Positions 21,841-31,643 of a stretch of 64,000 nt of DNA are shown one piece after another. The stretch covers positions 172,157,396-172,221,395 of the forward strand of contig OY992530.1 of assembly GCA_963921185.1 (NCBI GenBank). The letters run 5' to 3'. The notes under the pieces were generated by a model. It was not told the origin of the DNA. It did not search any database and saw only the letters and a program-made list of their open reading frames with translations. Within the stretch, counting starts at the first letter, position 1, and each line of letters begins with the position of its first letter. The position numbers and the translations under genes are program-made. The stretch is from Dasysyrphus tricinctus. Taxonomy: Eukaryota > Arthropoda > Insecta > Diptera > Syrphidae.

Positions 21841-22979
21841 CACAGTGGGATGAGAAGCGATTCTAGCGCGCCAAAAGTATTCTTGGGGTAATTATATGGA
21901 ATAAAGACCTAATGTTGATAAGCTTTTATAGTTTTGAGGTCGTTGCAGCCGTTTTTAATATTTTTCCAGGGTGGGGTCAAAAATTAGGAACAAGAAAGTG
22001 GCAAAAAGAAAATTCTATCAGTGTTCGAAAAAAGGGTGTCCCTTAATGCAGGATTATTTGAGAAATGATTCTTAGGCGGTTCTAAGAAAATTGTATGAGG
22101 TGGGGGGTCTGTTTCCCCCCGTTTTGGTGGGAGGGGCAATTTTCTAAAAAAATTACTTAAAATAGACAAACAAATATTTAAAAACAACAGCAACAGTTTC
22201 AATGTCTTTTCTTTTCTGCACGTATTCTTTCACACTCTAATCGGATTTATAGTTTTTTTTTAATAATCGATAATCCGGTGGATAAAATTTAATTATTTAA
22301 TTAATATTTATTATTTTTAATCAAATTTGAGTATTTATCAAATAAAACAACCCAAAAAACGCAGAAAACACTCGCGACAACTTATTATAACGGAATACAT
22401 TACCGACCTGGAGTCACCAGAGAGAGCAGTTTGACTTTCGTGGCTAACGTTATCTATCATTAAAAGTTAAATAAAATTGTTAGTTGGTGGTAGTTGGTAG
22501 CGATTTTTATAGGAGTGTAAGTATACATATTGGACTAGCTAATGGAAGTATAGGTAAGAGGTTCCATGACGTTCCGGATTTTTGGCAGACTATACAAACA
22601 AAAAATAAAGGTAATAAAAATTGTTTTAAAAAAATGATTTAAATAACAAACAACCAGTGAATTAATTTTATTGGAATTGATTGTTTATAATAATGACACT
22701 ATTGGTAAACAAAAAAAAAATATTCTAGCAGATATCCATCCTTAGATAGGATCAATATCGACATTTTAAAAAAGCAGTAATTTTGCTTCATAATTAAGAT
22801 TATTCATAACCTTCTAAGAAACGAGGAATAAAAAAAAAAGTGCATGACGTTTTACAAAATCTGGCTCTCGATTTTTTCACGCCCAGGTATTGACAACATT
22901 GCCTGAAAAAATTACACATTTTGGAGACCATTTTTTATACCACTTTTGGCGCGCTAGAATCACTTCTCATCCCACTGTG
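21841..22979. mobile_element. 1.14-kb Transib-like element with CACAGTG termini
   Basis: TIRs of about 37 bp start CACAGTGGGATGAGAAG and differ by one base. The 5-bp TSD CGGCG (21836-21840, 22980-22984) is GC-rich. Both a CAC-type heptamer and a GC-rich 5-bp TSD are hallmarks of the Transib/RAG superfamily. No transposase is encoded, so it is a non-autonomous derivative. Confidence 0.7.
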
Positions 22980-23403
22980 CGGCGGCCGCCACAGCTCCGT
23001 TCCGTTTGGATTATTTTTAGTTTTTTTTATAATACAGTTCTCATTGTTATTGTTAATAGTAGGTACGCATTATGTGCATAAATTAAATAAAAATGTTTGA
23101 GATAAAAACTGTTTTGTTGTTTTATTTCATTATGCCTTTTGCTCAGTTTTTATTGGGAAGAATAGGTTATGTATGTGTGTGTAGGCATACATATCTGAAT
23201 ATTTCACTTCTGTGAGTATATTAGTGACATTCCGATACTAATATATTCTTATATTGCCACTATTCAACCTCCAAACGCGTTTAGCTTATAATGAGCCTAT
23301 TCTACGTTGTATAAGTTTTATGAATAAGGTTTTCGCGTTCGGTGGCAATATAGCGAGTGCATAGCGCTATATTCTGGCTATAATGCGTTTATGAATAAGG
23401 CTG

Positions 23404-25052
23404 TTAGACTTTATCTCACACTTAGAACATTGTTCACAGGCACAAAATCAAAAATAAATAAACAACAACAACACAATGTGGTTTATAAAATTAAATGTAA
23501 TGGTAAAGAGAATGAAAACTGTGATCTAGTGTACATAGGACAAACAAAGAGAAATTTAACAACAAGACTTGCGGAACACGAAGCAGACATACGTAAACAC
23601 AAAGAGACAACAGGGCTTTCGCAGCATATAGCAAGCAGCGGACACTCGGTGGATTTCAAAGATGTAACAATAGGTGTGTTCCTTGCCGACTTTCAAACAG
23701 TTTGAAACCGCCAGATTTAGTACGAAGTCGTTCCACACTTGAAAATTTGTACTGTTTCGGACCAAAGTGAGCTGTCATAAAATTTTTCCTCCTTCCCAGA
23801 TTTGGTCCGAGAAATTTCTGGTGGCTGTTTTGTACTAGCTGTCAAATATGCCAAGTTGACGTAATTTAGACGTTTGTTGCATTCAAATTAAAAAAACCAA
23901 ACCTTTATTAAGGGCTACCCAAGTGCAACTTTTATTTCTATTTTTATTTTCATTTTAATAAGTGTGTATATTCTTTAATTTTGTTTTTCTTTAAAATAAT
24001 CAAATGATATTTATAAAATTATTGCAAAACTGTTTGAAAGAACACATTTGTAGTACTTTTTGGCAATTTAGTATTTCTTGTAGGTATATTTCAGTATTAT
24101 TTCTTAAAAAGAGAAGAGATTTAAGCATTATGATTTACCACCGTGTAGGTAAGTATTTAGCACACTACTTTTTCAAGCGAAGATAAAAATGCACTAAAAA
24201 ACAGGGCTAAAGTAAGTATGCTCATTTTATACACTCAACATCTTGGGGTTTTGTGACGTCACAATCTTTTTTAACCAACTTTTATTATTAATCAAACGAT
24301 TGGTTTAAAAGGAGCAATCAAATTACTTTATTTTGTTGCTATTTTCCGAACAAAATCAGAGATGATTATGACGTCACACATCGTGACAAAAGCAAAAAAC
24401 CATTGAATGTTTGCTTAAAAGAGAGAAAGCGAAGCAACTGGATGCAGCATAATTATGAAAGATGAAAAGGTAGGCATAAATGAATTGTAAAAGATATGAA
24501 ACAAAACTCCATTTAGGTTTGTGGTGCTCTTATGTTTTAAATGCAAAAATTTGTTCGTTTCATTAATATCCACGCCAGGGGTTTTGATGAATCATATTAC
24601 ACTCCATTTAAAAATCACAAATTTTTCCTTCAAACTAAATCAATTTATAAATATTTTTTGTTCTTTATTTTAATAAACTTGAAATTTTTATTAACTTTTA
24701 TTTTTTGAGTTGTTATTCTTGAAAATGTTTTTTGAGATTTATGATTAATGTACGGCAACTCTAGCCGAGTATGTCGTTTGACGTTTAGTCCGAATTAGTG
24801 CAAACTAGTTCCCAAGCCGTTCCACACATTTTGACAGTTTTTCTCCTCTCTGAGAGAAGAATGTCAAAATTTGACATTTAGTCCGAAACAGTGCGAAGAA
24901 TCCAAGGAACAAACCTAATATTGGACAAGGAGAGCAAACTCAACACAAGACTAACTCTAGAGAGTCTAAAAATCCAACAACAAATAAAGAGGACTATGAA
25001 CACGAAAGAAGACACCGACAGTATTAAACAAAGCTATGCTGTAGCAATCTGA
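23404..25052 (+). pseudogene. PLE GIY-YIG endonuclease end, interrupted
   Basis: The sequence LFTGTKSKINKQQQHNVVYK leads into a GIY-YIG nuclease: KCNG, VYIGQTKRNLTTRLAEHEAD, GLSQHIASSGHSVDF. At 23672 it is cut by a 1243-bp element. After 24915 the frame resumes (ILDKESKLNTRLTLESLKI) and ends at 25052. Removing the element and one TA restores the frame through DVTIILDK. The nuclease would nick target DNA during PLE insertion. Inactive here. Confidence 0.8.
23673..24915. mobile_element. 1.24-kb DNA element with TA duplication
   Basis: Inverted ends GGTGTGTTCCTTG and GGTTTGTTCCTTG, with TA on each side (23671-23672, 24916-24917). Excision in silico restores the PLE frame. Inner subterminal motifs recur (TTTCGGAC, TTCCACAC, TGTCAAA). 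A 60-residue frame at 24004 has no recognised motif. TA duplication suggests Tc1/mariner or pogo mobilisation (inference). Confidence 0.75.
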
Positions 25053-25061
25053 AGTACCTGA

Positions 25062-25318
25062 CCCCGAGGCCACACGAGCAAGTACTTGCAAGCAAGTTGC
25101 AATACATACACATTTGTTTACTCACCCAAACAAACCCAAGCAACTTGCTTATCAACATGCATGCAAGTTTTGAAGCCAGTAGTGAAGCAAGTTGGGAGAC
25201 AAGCAAGTGGAATGCAAGTGGAAAGCAAGTGGGAGGCAAGTGGAATGCAAATTACGAATTTGACAGGCAGTGTATGTAGCCTACTTGCTTGCAAGTACTT
25301 GCTCGTGTGGCCTCAGGG
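25062..25318. mobile_element. 257-bp MITE with TGA duplication
   Basis: TIRs of about 35 bp start CCCCGAGGCCACACGAGCAA at the left and CCCTGAGGCCACACG at the right. TGA flanks both sides (25059-25061, 25319-25321). The PLE copy at 1030-1050 is the uninterrupted site. The interior repeats GCAAGTGG-type motifs. Confidence 0.85.
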
Positions 25319-25569
25319 TGAGCCCAGCTGTGATATAAGTGTCATTGTTTTGTTTTTTGAATTTGAATTGTAACTGATTGTTCTTAAGTTATATTAATTG
25401 TTTTTTTGTGTTAAAGTTTGTGTCAGTGCCGTCTCGGGAAGGATGCAATTTTAATTATAAGAAAACAGATATGTAATTTTTGAACAAAAAAGTGAGAGAA
25501 AAAGTATAGTTGCTATTTTTGTTATATAAACTAAAATTTATCATTATCAACAGATTGCAATAAATATAA

Positions 25570-25608
25570 CCCCTGAAGAAGTAAGGATTACTTATGTACG
25601 AAACGTTG
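25570..25608 (+). ncRNA. hammerhead-ribozyme-like core in PLE
   Basis: CTGAAGA, then AGTAA-GGA-TTACT (a five-pair stem II), then ACGAAAC. Same arrangement as at 751-784 and 53260-53294. Stems I and III were not resolved. Confidence 0.5.
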
Positions 25609-25740
25609 GGAAAATAATGGAATAGAAAGTTGTTTTTATTCGCATTTTTTACAAATAGACCAAAAGAGCCTAAACAAACAAGTGGAATATAATATTTTTT
25701 TTTATTTTTGTAGTATTCACTAAAACAAGGTTGGGGTTGA

Positions 25741-26075
25741 AAAATTTGCATGAAAGATGTTGTTTTTAAGTTGTCAAAGGAATTAAATGAAAAAACGAAG
25801 ATGAGACTAAGCAATTTAAATATAAAACCTAGGCTCTAACTATTCTAACCCCTACAACAGGGACAAAAAATCAGAGTTAAGGCAAACCAATTTACGCCTA
25901 AAATGTATTTTCCAAGCTTTAAGGGAATTGGAAAAAATGAGAATGGGGCTAGCAAATTTGCATGTTGGCTGTGCTTTTTTCCAAAAAATTTACAAATGTG
26001 CATGTATGCATGCAAGATTGTAAGCTTTTTTCCCAAGCTTCAAGGAAACTGAACGAAAGTACTATGTTGGGGCTA
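25741..26075 (+). repeat. three degenerate tandem units
   Basis: An AAG-TT-AAGG-AATT-GAA...GGGGCTA-AAATTT phrase recurs at about 25769, 25913 and 26036, a period near 120-145 bp with heavy divergence. Origin unknown. Confidence 0.35.
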
Positions 26076-26093
26076 AACAATACCAGCCTTATT

Positions 26094-27035
26094 CATTAGA
26101 TTCCACTAAACAGATGAATAGTTATACACTGTATAACATTTTCCTACCCATTAGGCGTTTTCCTTTGGAGGTGGCGAAGTACTTGCAAGTACTTTGCCAT
26201 CTTTTTTCAATGGAACACATCAAACTGCTTTCCCATGTAAAATGTATCTACTCGCGCATGAGAGCATGTGCAGTTGGTAGTACTAGATTAGGGTTTTCAT
26301 CTACTCGCAAGTACTTCGCCACCTCCAAAGGAAAACGGCTATTATAGTTATACAACGCTTGTGTCAAATAAAGTACCAAAGACGGAAAATCTATTACATT
26401 TTACTTGCACATCTCTAAGAAAACATCAGCTGTTCGTGAAAAATCAATTTCTGTGTTAATAATTATAATTTTGAAGTTTCCTTGTGTCGTTTTTAGTAAT
26501 ATTTAATAAATATTTCAATAAAACTAAGCTATTTAATATTCCGTTTACTCAGTGCATTTTTATGAAAAGAAAAAAAACAAATCAACCCCCATTCTTCCTG
26601 CTGCGCAGCCGGCGGCCACCACAGCTCCGTTCCATTTGGATTATTTTTAGTTTTTTTTTTATAATACAGTTCTCGTTGTTATTGTTAATAGTAGGTACGC
26701 ATTATGTAAATAAATTAAATAAAAATGTTTGAGATAAAAACGGTTTTGTTGTTTTATTTCATTATGCCTTTTGCTCTGTTTTTATTGGGAAGAATATGTT
26801 ATGTATGTGTGTGTAGGCATACATATCTGAATATTTCACTTCTGTGAGTATATTAGTGACATTCCGATATTAATATATCCTTATATTGCCACTATTCAAC
26901 CTCCAAACGCGTTTAGCTTATAATGAGCCTATTCTACGTAGTATAAGTTTTATGAATAAGGTTTTTGCGTTCGGTGGCATTATAGCGAGTGGATAGCGCT
27001 ATATACTGGCTATGATGCGTTTATGAATAAGTCTG
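26094..27035. mobile_element. 'CAGCCTTATTCAT' DNA transposon, copy 2
   Basis: Inverted ends CAGCCTTATTCAT and ATGAATAAGTCTG, flanked by TAC at 26091-26093 and 27036-27038. It carries only one insertion (26154-26340) and so shows the pre-insertion state of copy 1. Contains GCGGCC-rich and ATAGCGCTAT stretches but no transposase. Confidence 0.8.
26154..26340. mobile_element. 187-bp MITE (first copy), ATTA duplication
   Basis: TIRs GGCGTTTTCCTTTGGAGGTG and its inverse, extending through GCGAAGTACTTGC. ATTA flanks both sides (26150-26153, 26341-26344). Copy 1 of the host element has the empty site at 6491. A second copy of identical length is at 51933-52119. Confidence 0.85.
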
Positions 27036-27038
27036 TAC

Positions 27039-28689
27039 ATGTTTACTGTGTTTTCTTTAAGCTCCTAGCGAATTGGTGAAAATATTCGAAAAAATTGTGC
27101 GTTTTTGTTCAAGCCCGTAGAGCAGCATTGGACGAAACAAACTAGGTTGTTCCGCAAATTTATATGTTCAAATCAATTGAGAAGCTAAAGCACAACACCA
27201 AATATTTTCATTTAATAATTTTTTTCAATTAAAAACCGAAATTCAGATATGCAGGTGTCTGTATATTTATTGAAAAATGTTACCTTTTGCCTTGAAAATT
27301 CCTTTTCAGATAAAATTCTGAGGAGAGCATGCTATTGTTTTTAGCTGAATGAACGAAAGCTAGGTTTATCGATAGAGTTCATTATTAAGGATCCAATTGA
27401 ATTTGTCCCTAAGAGCAAATGTCACCTTCTTTCCTAAACTTTTCAGTTGATATCTTTCGAGCTTGGCTGACCCCGAGACATTTTAGAGCTTAAAGCCTAG
27501 TACATTATTGTGAATCATGTAGTGAATCCATAAAAAATTTGCATTTTTGTTCACCGGTGAACGTGCTCGTGAAGCTGTGTGGAGAGTTTTCATTCACGAG
27601 CGATTCTCGTGTAAAATGTACGGAAACCCTTGGTGAACAGTTGATAGTTCGATTAAAAAAGAAAAATTCCTCATTGGAGACAATGTGGTTTTAAACGTCA
27701 ATTGCTCACAACACATTCGCAAGTCTGTACCAGTGAGCAATGTCAAAAAATGACTTTCTCCACTGGTTAATGTCACTTCACGAGGAAGTATGTACTAGGC
27801 TTAAAACTCTAAAAACTGTGTTTCCGGTGCAAAAAAATAGCCTTGAGTGAAATATTTTCGTGCAACCGAATCAAACTATTATTGTTTATTACAATAGGTC
27901 CTTGAAATTGAAACTTAATATTTGCAATTCAACGATATTATGAAGATTTCATATACATTTCCTAAAACGATGCGATCTTTAAAGTTTCTCTTTTGGCTTT
28001 CTTTAAAATAAAATGTGGATACAATTAAATAAATTAATAAATTGACAAATATTCATTAAATATTTATGATTGGAGATGGTAGGATCATTCAAACAAAATG
28101 GCGTGGCTGTAAATGGTTGCTTAAGCCAATATCAATAACATGTTTTAACCAATATCTTTGAAACGCGATAAAATTTTGCTCCCTTACAAAATTCTCCCCA
28201 AAATGTTACCAAGTATCTTATCCAAGCGGTACGCAACTCCAATTAAATCTTCGTGTTTTACTGCACAATGGTACATCACCAAGATACCTGCCAAAATTTA
28301 ATGCACGAAATACTATGTTCGCCACATTATTCTCGAACTAAATTGTTACAGCTTATTTTATTTATGAGATTTAGGTGAACTTTACTTTGTTAAAATGAAT
28401 CGAAAACAAGAAATATTCGAGAAAAAAACCATTTTATTTCACTTGAAATATTGAAAAAAAAAATTCTTTGAAATGGTTGAGTAATTTTTTTTCTATCCAA
28501 AAAAACACTTTCAAATACAGCAAGCAATTAAGCTGGTGTTTTGAGAGAAATTAGGAGCTAGAATTCAGCACGATCTGCGTTCTGCCTACATGTATAAATT
28601 CTACAAAAATCATTCAGTATAAAAATTAGGATTGAGAGATTGTGCCTTTTTTAAAATAATATGTCTAAAATAGGAGCCTTGAGCCCCCC
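27039..28689. other. unassigned AT-rich sequence
   Basis: Apart from the MITE at 27494-27801, no gene or repeat was recognised. Confidence 0.4.
27494..27801. mobile_element. 308-bp MITE with TAA duplication
   Basis: Inverted termini AGCCTAGTACAT, with TAA on each side (27491-27493, 27802-27804). Same terminus as the 413-bp MITE at 18372. The interior contains CACCGGTG and paired GTGAA/TTCAC stretches. Confidence 0.8.
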
Positions 28690-29075
28690 CACAGCCAAAT
28701 CCTGGACCTGTGTATGAAAACAGATTAAAGTGAGGATTTGCGGGTTTATTCTCTGAGGGGCCTATTCCTCAGGTGTCCTGTTCCCTGGGTTAGATGTGAG
28801 ATTTCCTCCAGTGCGGGTTGGAGATCATCTTTCCCAAGAAACCAGAAAAGCGTTCCTTGCTTTGAAATAGGACGGCTGTGAAGTATGGTTGAGGTACCTT
28901 GTGGTGAGTCATTACAAAAGACAATAGAACACGCAACCGATTTTCGTCTCAGATCCATTTCGTGGCGTTTTAAAAAGAGATCAAGTCTTTGATCTTCATT
29001 TCGGAAAGTTCGTTTAGGTCATCAAAAAAAGCCATTTCAAACGATTTTGCTCTCATTCTGGCTAGAGCTGGAAAT

Positions 29076-31535
29076 TGTAACGGAACCTGGGGTGTTAAGG
29101 TTAGGTAGCAAGGACTCAATTTTAAAAGACACTATACCATTTCCCAAAGGGGAGGTGCTAATACCCTCGATCTACAAATTAAAGCACATTATTGTTCTCC
29201 CTAAATCAATGAGCCCTCACTATCCTTCACTCCCTATGCCACCATTACGACCTTTAGCCTACAGGATGCCATTGGCCGATCCTGGCAGCAGGAGCGAAGG
29301 GAGTTCTGTGTACATCGGTTTGGCATGCTTGCTGAAAGCCATGGCTCTGCTCGTCGGCTATGGGTGGATTCTTACCGTGTGTACAGAACAGTTGTTACGC
29401 ATTTTAAAATCATGCCAATTCAAACAAAGTTGTTAAATATGAAGAAAAATTAATAAGGTTCAAAAATTATTTGAGACCGAAAACCCATCCCTTTTAAAAG
29501 AAAGAAGTACTATCATTTGATTTTTCCTTCAGGAGAACTGAGAGAGATAAAAATGAATGGCAACCCTAAAGAGTACAAGACCAGATGACGTTAGTCCTAG
29601 GTTGGCTAATCCCCCCCACGCATCACCATCGTGTGACACGTCCATGGCCACCGCTGCCACGATAAGTTTTGTTTGCGGTTGCCCCCTAATTTAGATTTCT
29701 GCAGTAAACTTAAATGCTTACCATCACTTCACAGCTATAAGTTGTCCATGTCATCGACTTCAAGGGATCTTCTAAACGCCACCACATCCTATTTCTTTTC
29801 ATTAAATCAAATAAAAACTTCAATTTGTTACAGATTTGGTATGATTTACTCCTATGAGTATAATTCACTTTTTTTTCAATTATCTACACTTTAATAATTT
29901 ATCACCTTCTTTATTTAGATCATTACTATAATTTTGAAATTGGTTCTTGCACTTTATATTATAGCAACTTTTTTTTCGAAATTAAACAAATTCAAATCAA
30001 AATAAGAGAATAGCACTTACCGCAAGCTTTTTCTTTCGGTTGAATTGTTTTTTTTTTTTTTCTTGTTTTTTTTTTTTTTTTCTGTACTTGTTGATAGAGT
30101 ATTATCGATGAAAGTCCGCTGTCGAGGTGGTGCACCGCTTCGATGGGATGAATATAGCCTTACTCTCTTTTACTAATTGTTTGTATATTTATCTTCCTAT
30201 AAAATTGGATTAAAATTTGAAAGCATTTAAATCGAAATCATTGCTATATATATGTGTACATAGATTCTAATGAAAGACTAATAAACTAATAGAAACCTTT
30301 GTATAATAATAATACTCCCAGTGGGAAATTTTCAAAAATTCACCAAGGAATCCCCTTCTATTTCCTCGAGGAATGGAAGCTACACCCAAGGAATTTGAGG
30401 TGAAATCATCGAGGAAATTATCATGGGGTTGTCATTGGCGTTCACCAAGTATGATTTTCTTGGTGAATATTCAGTAGTGAAATCACTAAGAAGGTGTAAC
30501 TTGCTTATTCCATAATTAGTTGCATTTGGTGAAACATACCGTGAATATACATCAGTGATATCACTAGGTACATGGAGTTGCTTTTTCACCAGGCCATTAT
30601 CTTTTTTTAAATGAAAAATGTCATGAATGTTCACCAAGGAAATCACTTTGTGAATGGAACCTACTTAATCATCTAGTGAAATCATCAACATCGGTAGTGT
30701 ACTGTCTAATTTAGTATTAAAACGAACCAAAAAGGTCTCATTTCTAATCAAAAGTTATATTTACGTTTTAACAAACGCAATTTGAGTAATGTTCAGTTCA
30801 TCTTACATTGATTTTCTTACCGGAAGTCACTGTGAACTTTATCTTACAAAATGAGAATCAAAAAATCACAAGCTCAGGACTTTGTCCATTACTATTCATC
30901 GTTGAAAACCTCGTGTTTCTCGAAGCATGATTTCTTGCAATGAAATTGTATACTGCATGGGAAGCATTGAATTCAGTTGATTTTTTGCACCAAGTAAAAG
31001 AAAGGGTGATGTCATGAAAATAATGAACTGGTGAAAAAGGCAACACCTTTTTCTAATGAAATCATTACATGCATGTTCCTCGTAAAAAGTATTTCATGAA
31101 TTCATTGTGCTATTCACCGAAATTTTTCCTTGAGGACGAAATTTCCTACTGGGCTAGAGTAAGAATCTTGTATTAAGTAGGTAGTAGTGTTTTAACTTAA
31201 GTTTTAATTAATTAAATACTTTCTCTTCTTTTTTTTTCTGTTTCTCTTTATAGTTTTTTTTTTTTTTTACATTTATCCCTATCCGGAAGTGATGATTCCC
31301 ACTGTTTTTAAAACATCCTTTTCAATTTATGGTAGCTTTCCCTATTTAACGTCCCACAAATTACTACGATGAAATCTATTCAAATAACTACTGATTTAAA
31401 TACATTGAACCGGTTCAAATCGGTTGGTCAACCATTCAAATGTCATCCACGAACTATACTATAGATTTTGGTCACCTTTAACATTAGAATTAAAATTTTT
31501 GTTTACCTCAACTGTTATACAACCTACTTCTTACA
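29076..31535 (-). repeat. Gypsy-2 3' LTR, with an 837-bp insertion
   Basis: On + it reads TGTAACGGAACC ... ACTTCTTACA. Without the insertion at 30317-31153 it is about 1.62 kb. It lacks the 1.8-kb segment found in the other LTR at 39112-40913, where this copy has a plain poly-T run. Confidence 0.9.
30317..31153. mobile_element. 837-bp DNA element in Gypsy-2 3' LTR
   Basis: Inverted ends CCCAGTGGGAAATTT and CCCAGTAGGAAATTT. CT flanks each side (30315-30316, 31154-31155), and the other LTR shows the empty site. The interior has many CACCAAG/GTGAAATCA motifs in both orientations, resembling transposase-binding subterminal repeats. No transposase. Superfamily unknown. Confidence 0.8.
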
Positions 31536-31552
31536 AACCTGCTTTCTTTCCT
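31536..31552 (-). promoter_or_regulatory. Gypsy-2 polypurine tract
   Basis: On the minus strand AGGAAAGAAAGCAGGTT directly precedes the 3' LTR start TGTAAG. Confidence 0.65.
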
Positions 31553-31643
31553 GAGTGCAAAAGAAGCGAAAGGAACAGGAAATAAAAAAAAGGAGACTCG
31601 TGCACAGCCTGACAGCCGGGCTATTTTTCCGATTCCTAATTAA

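Larger units (their letters stand above)
6386..23403. mobile_element. 'CAGCCTTATTCAT' DNA transposon, copy 1, with nested insertions
   Basis: The ends are inverted (CAGCCTTATTCAT at 6386; its complement ends at 23403) and flanked by TTA at 6383-6385 and 23404-23406. Compared with copy 2 (26094-27035), its own sequence is only about 0.9 kb: 6386-6500, 6907-6912, 19676-19849, 21709-21840 and 22980-23403. The rest is nested elements. Two copies with 3-bp TSDs (TTA, TAC) suggest a PIF/Harbinger-like mechanism. No transposase frame is present in either. Confidence 0.8.
23404..25690 (+). mobile_element. Penelope-like element 3' half with two DNA insertions
   Basis: Contains the GIY-YIG coding end (to 25052), the 3' region and a hammerhead-like motif. 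It is broken by a TA-flanked element (23673-24915) and a 257-bp MITE (25062-25318). The frame just left of the CAGCC element (about 6355-6385, RKSNKTV) can be read as its upstream continuation, which would make the PLE the target of that 17-kb nest. Confidence 0.75.

Noticed and set aside
29047..29436. 129-residue + frame, repeated as 37773-38117
   Set aside because: It lies in both Gypsy-2 LTRs, antisense to the element, so its repetition reflects LTR duplication and not a gene.
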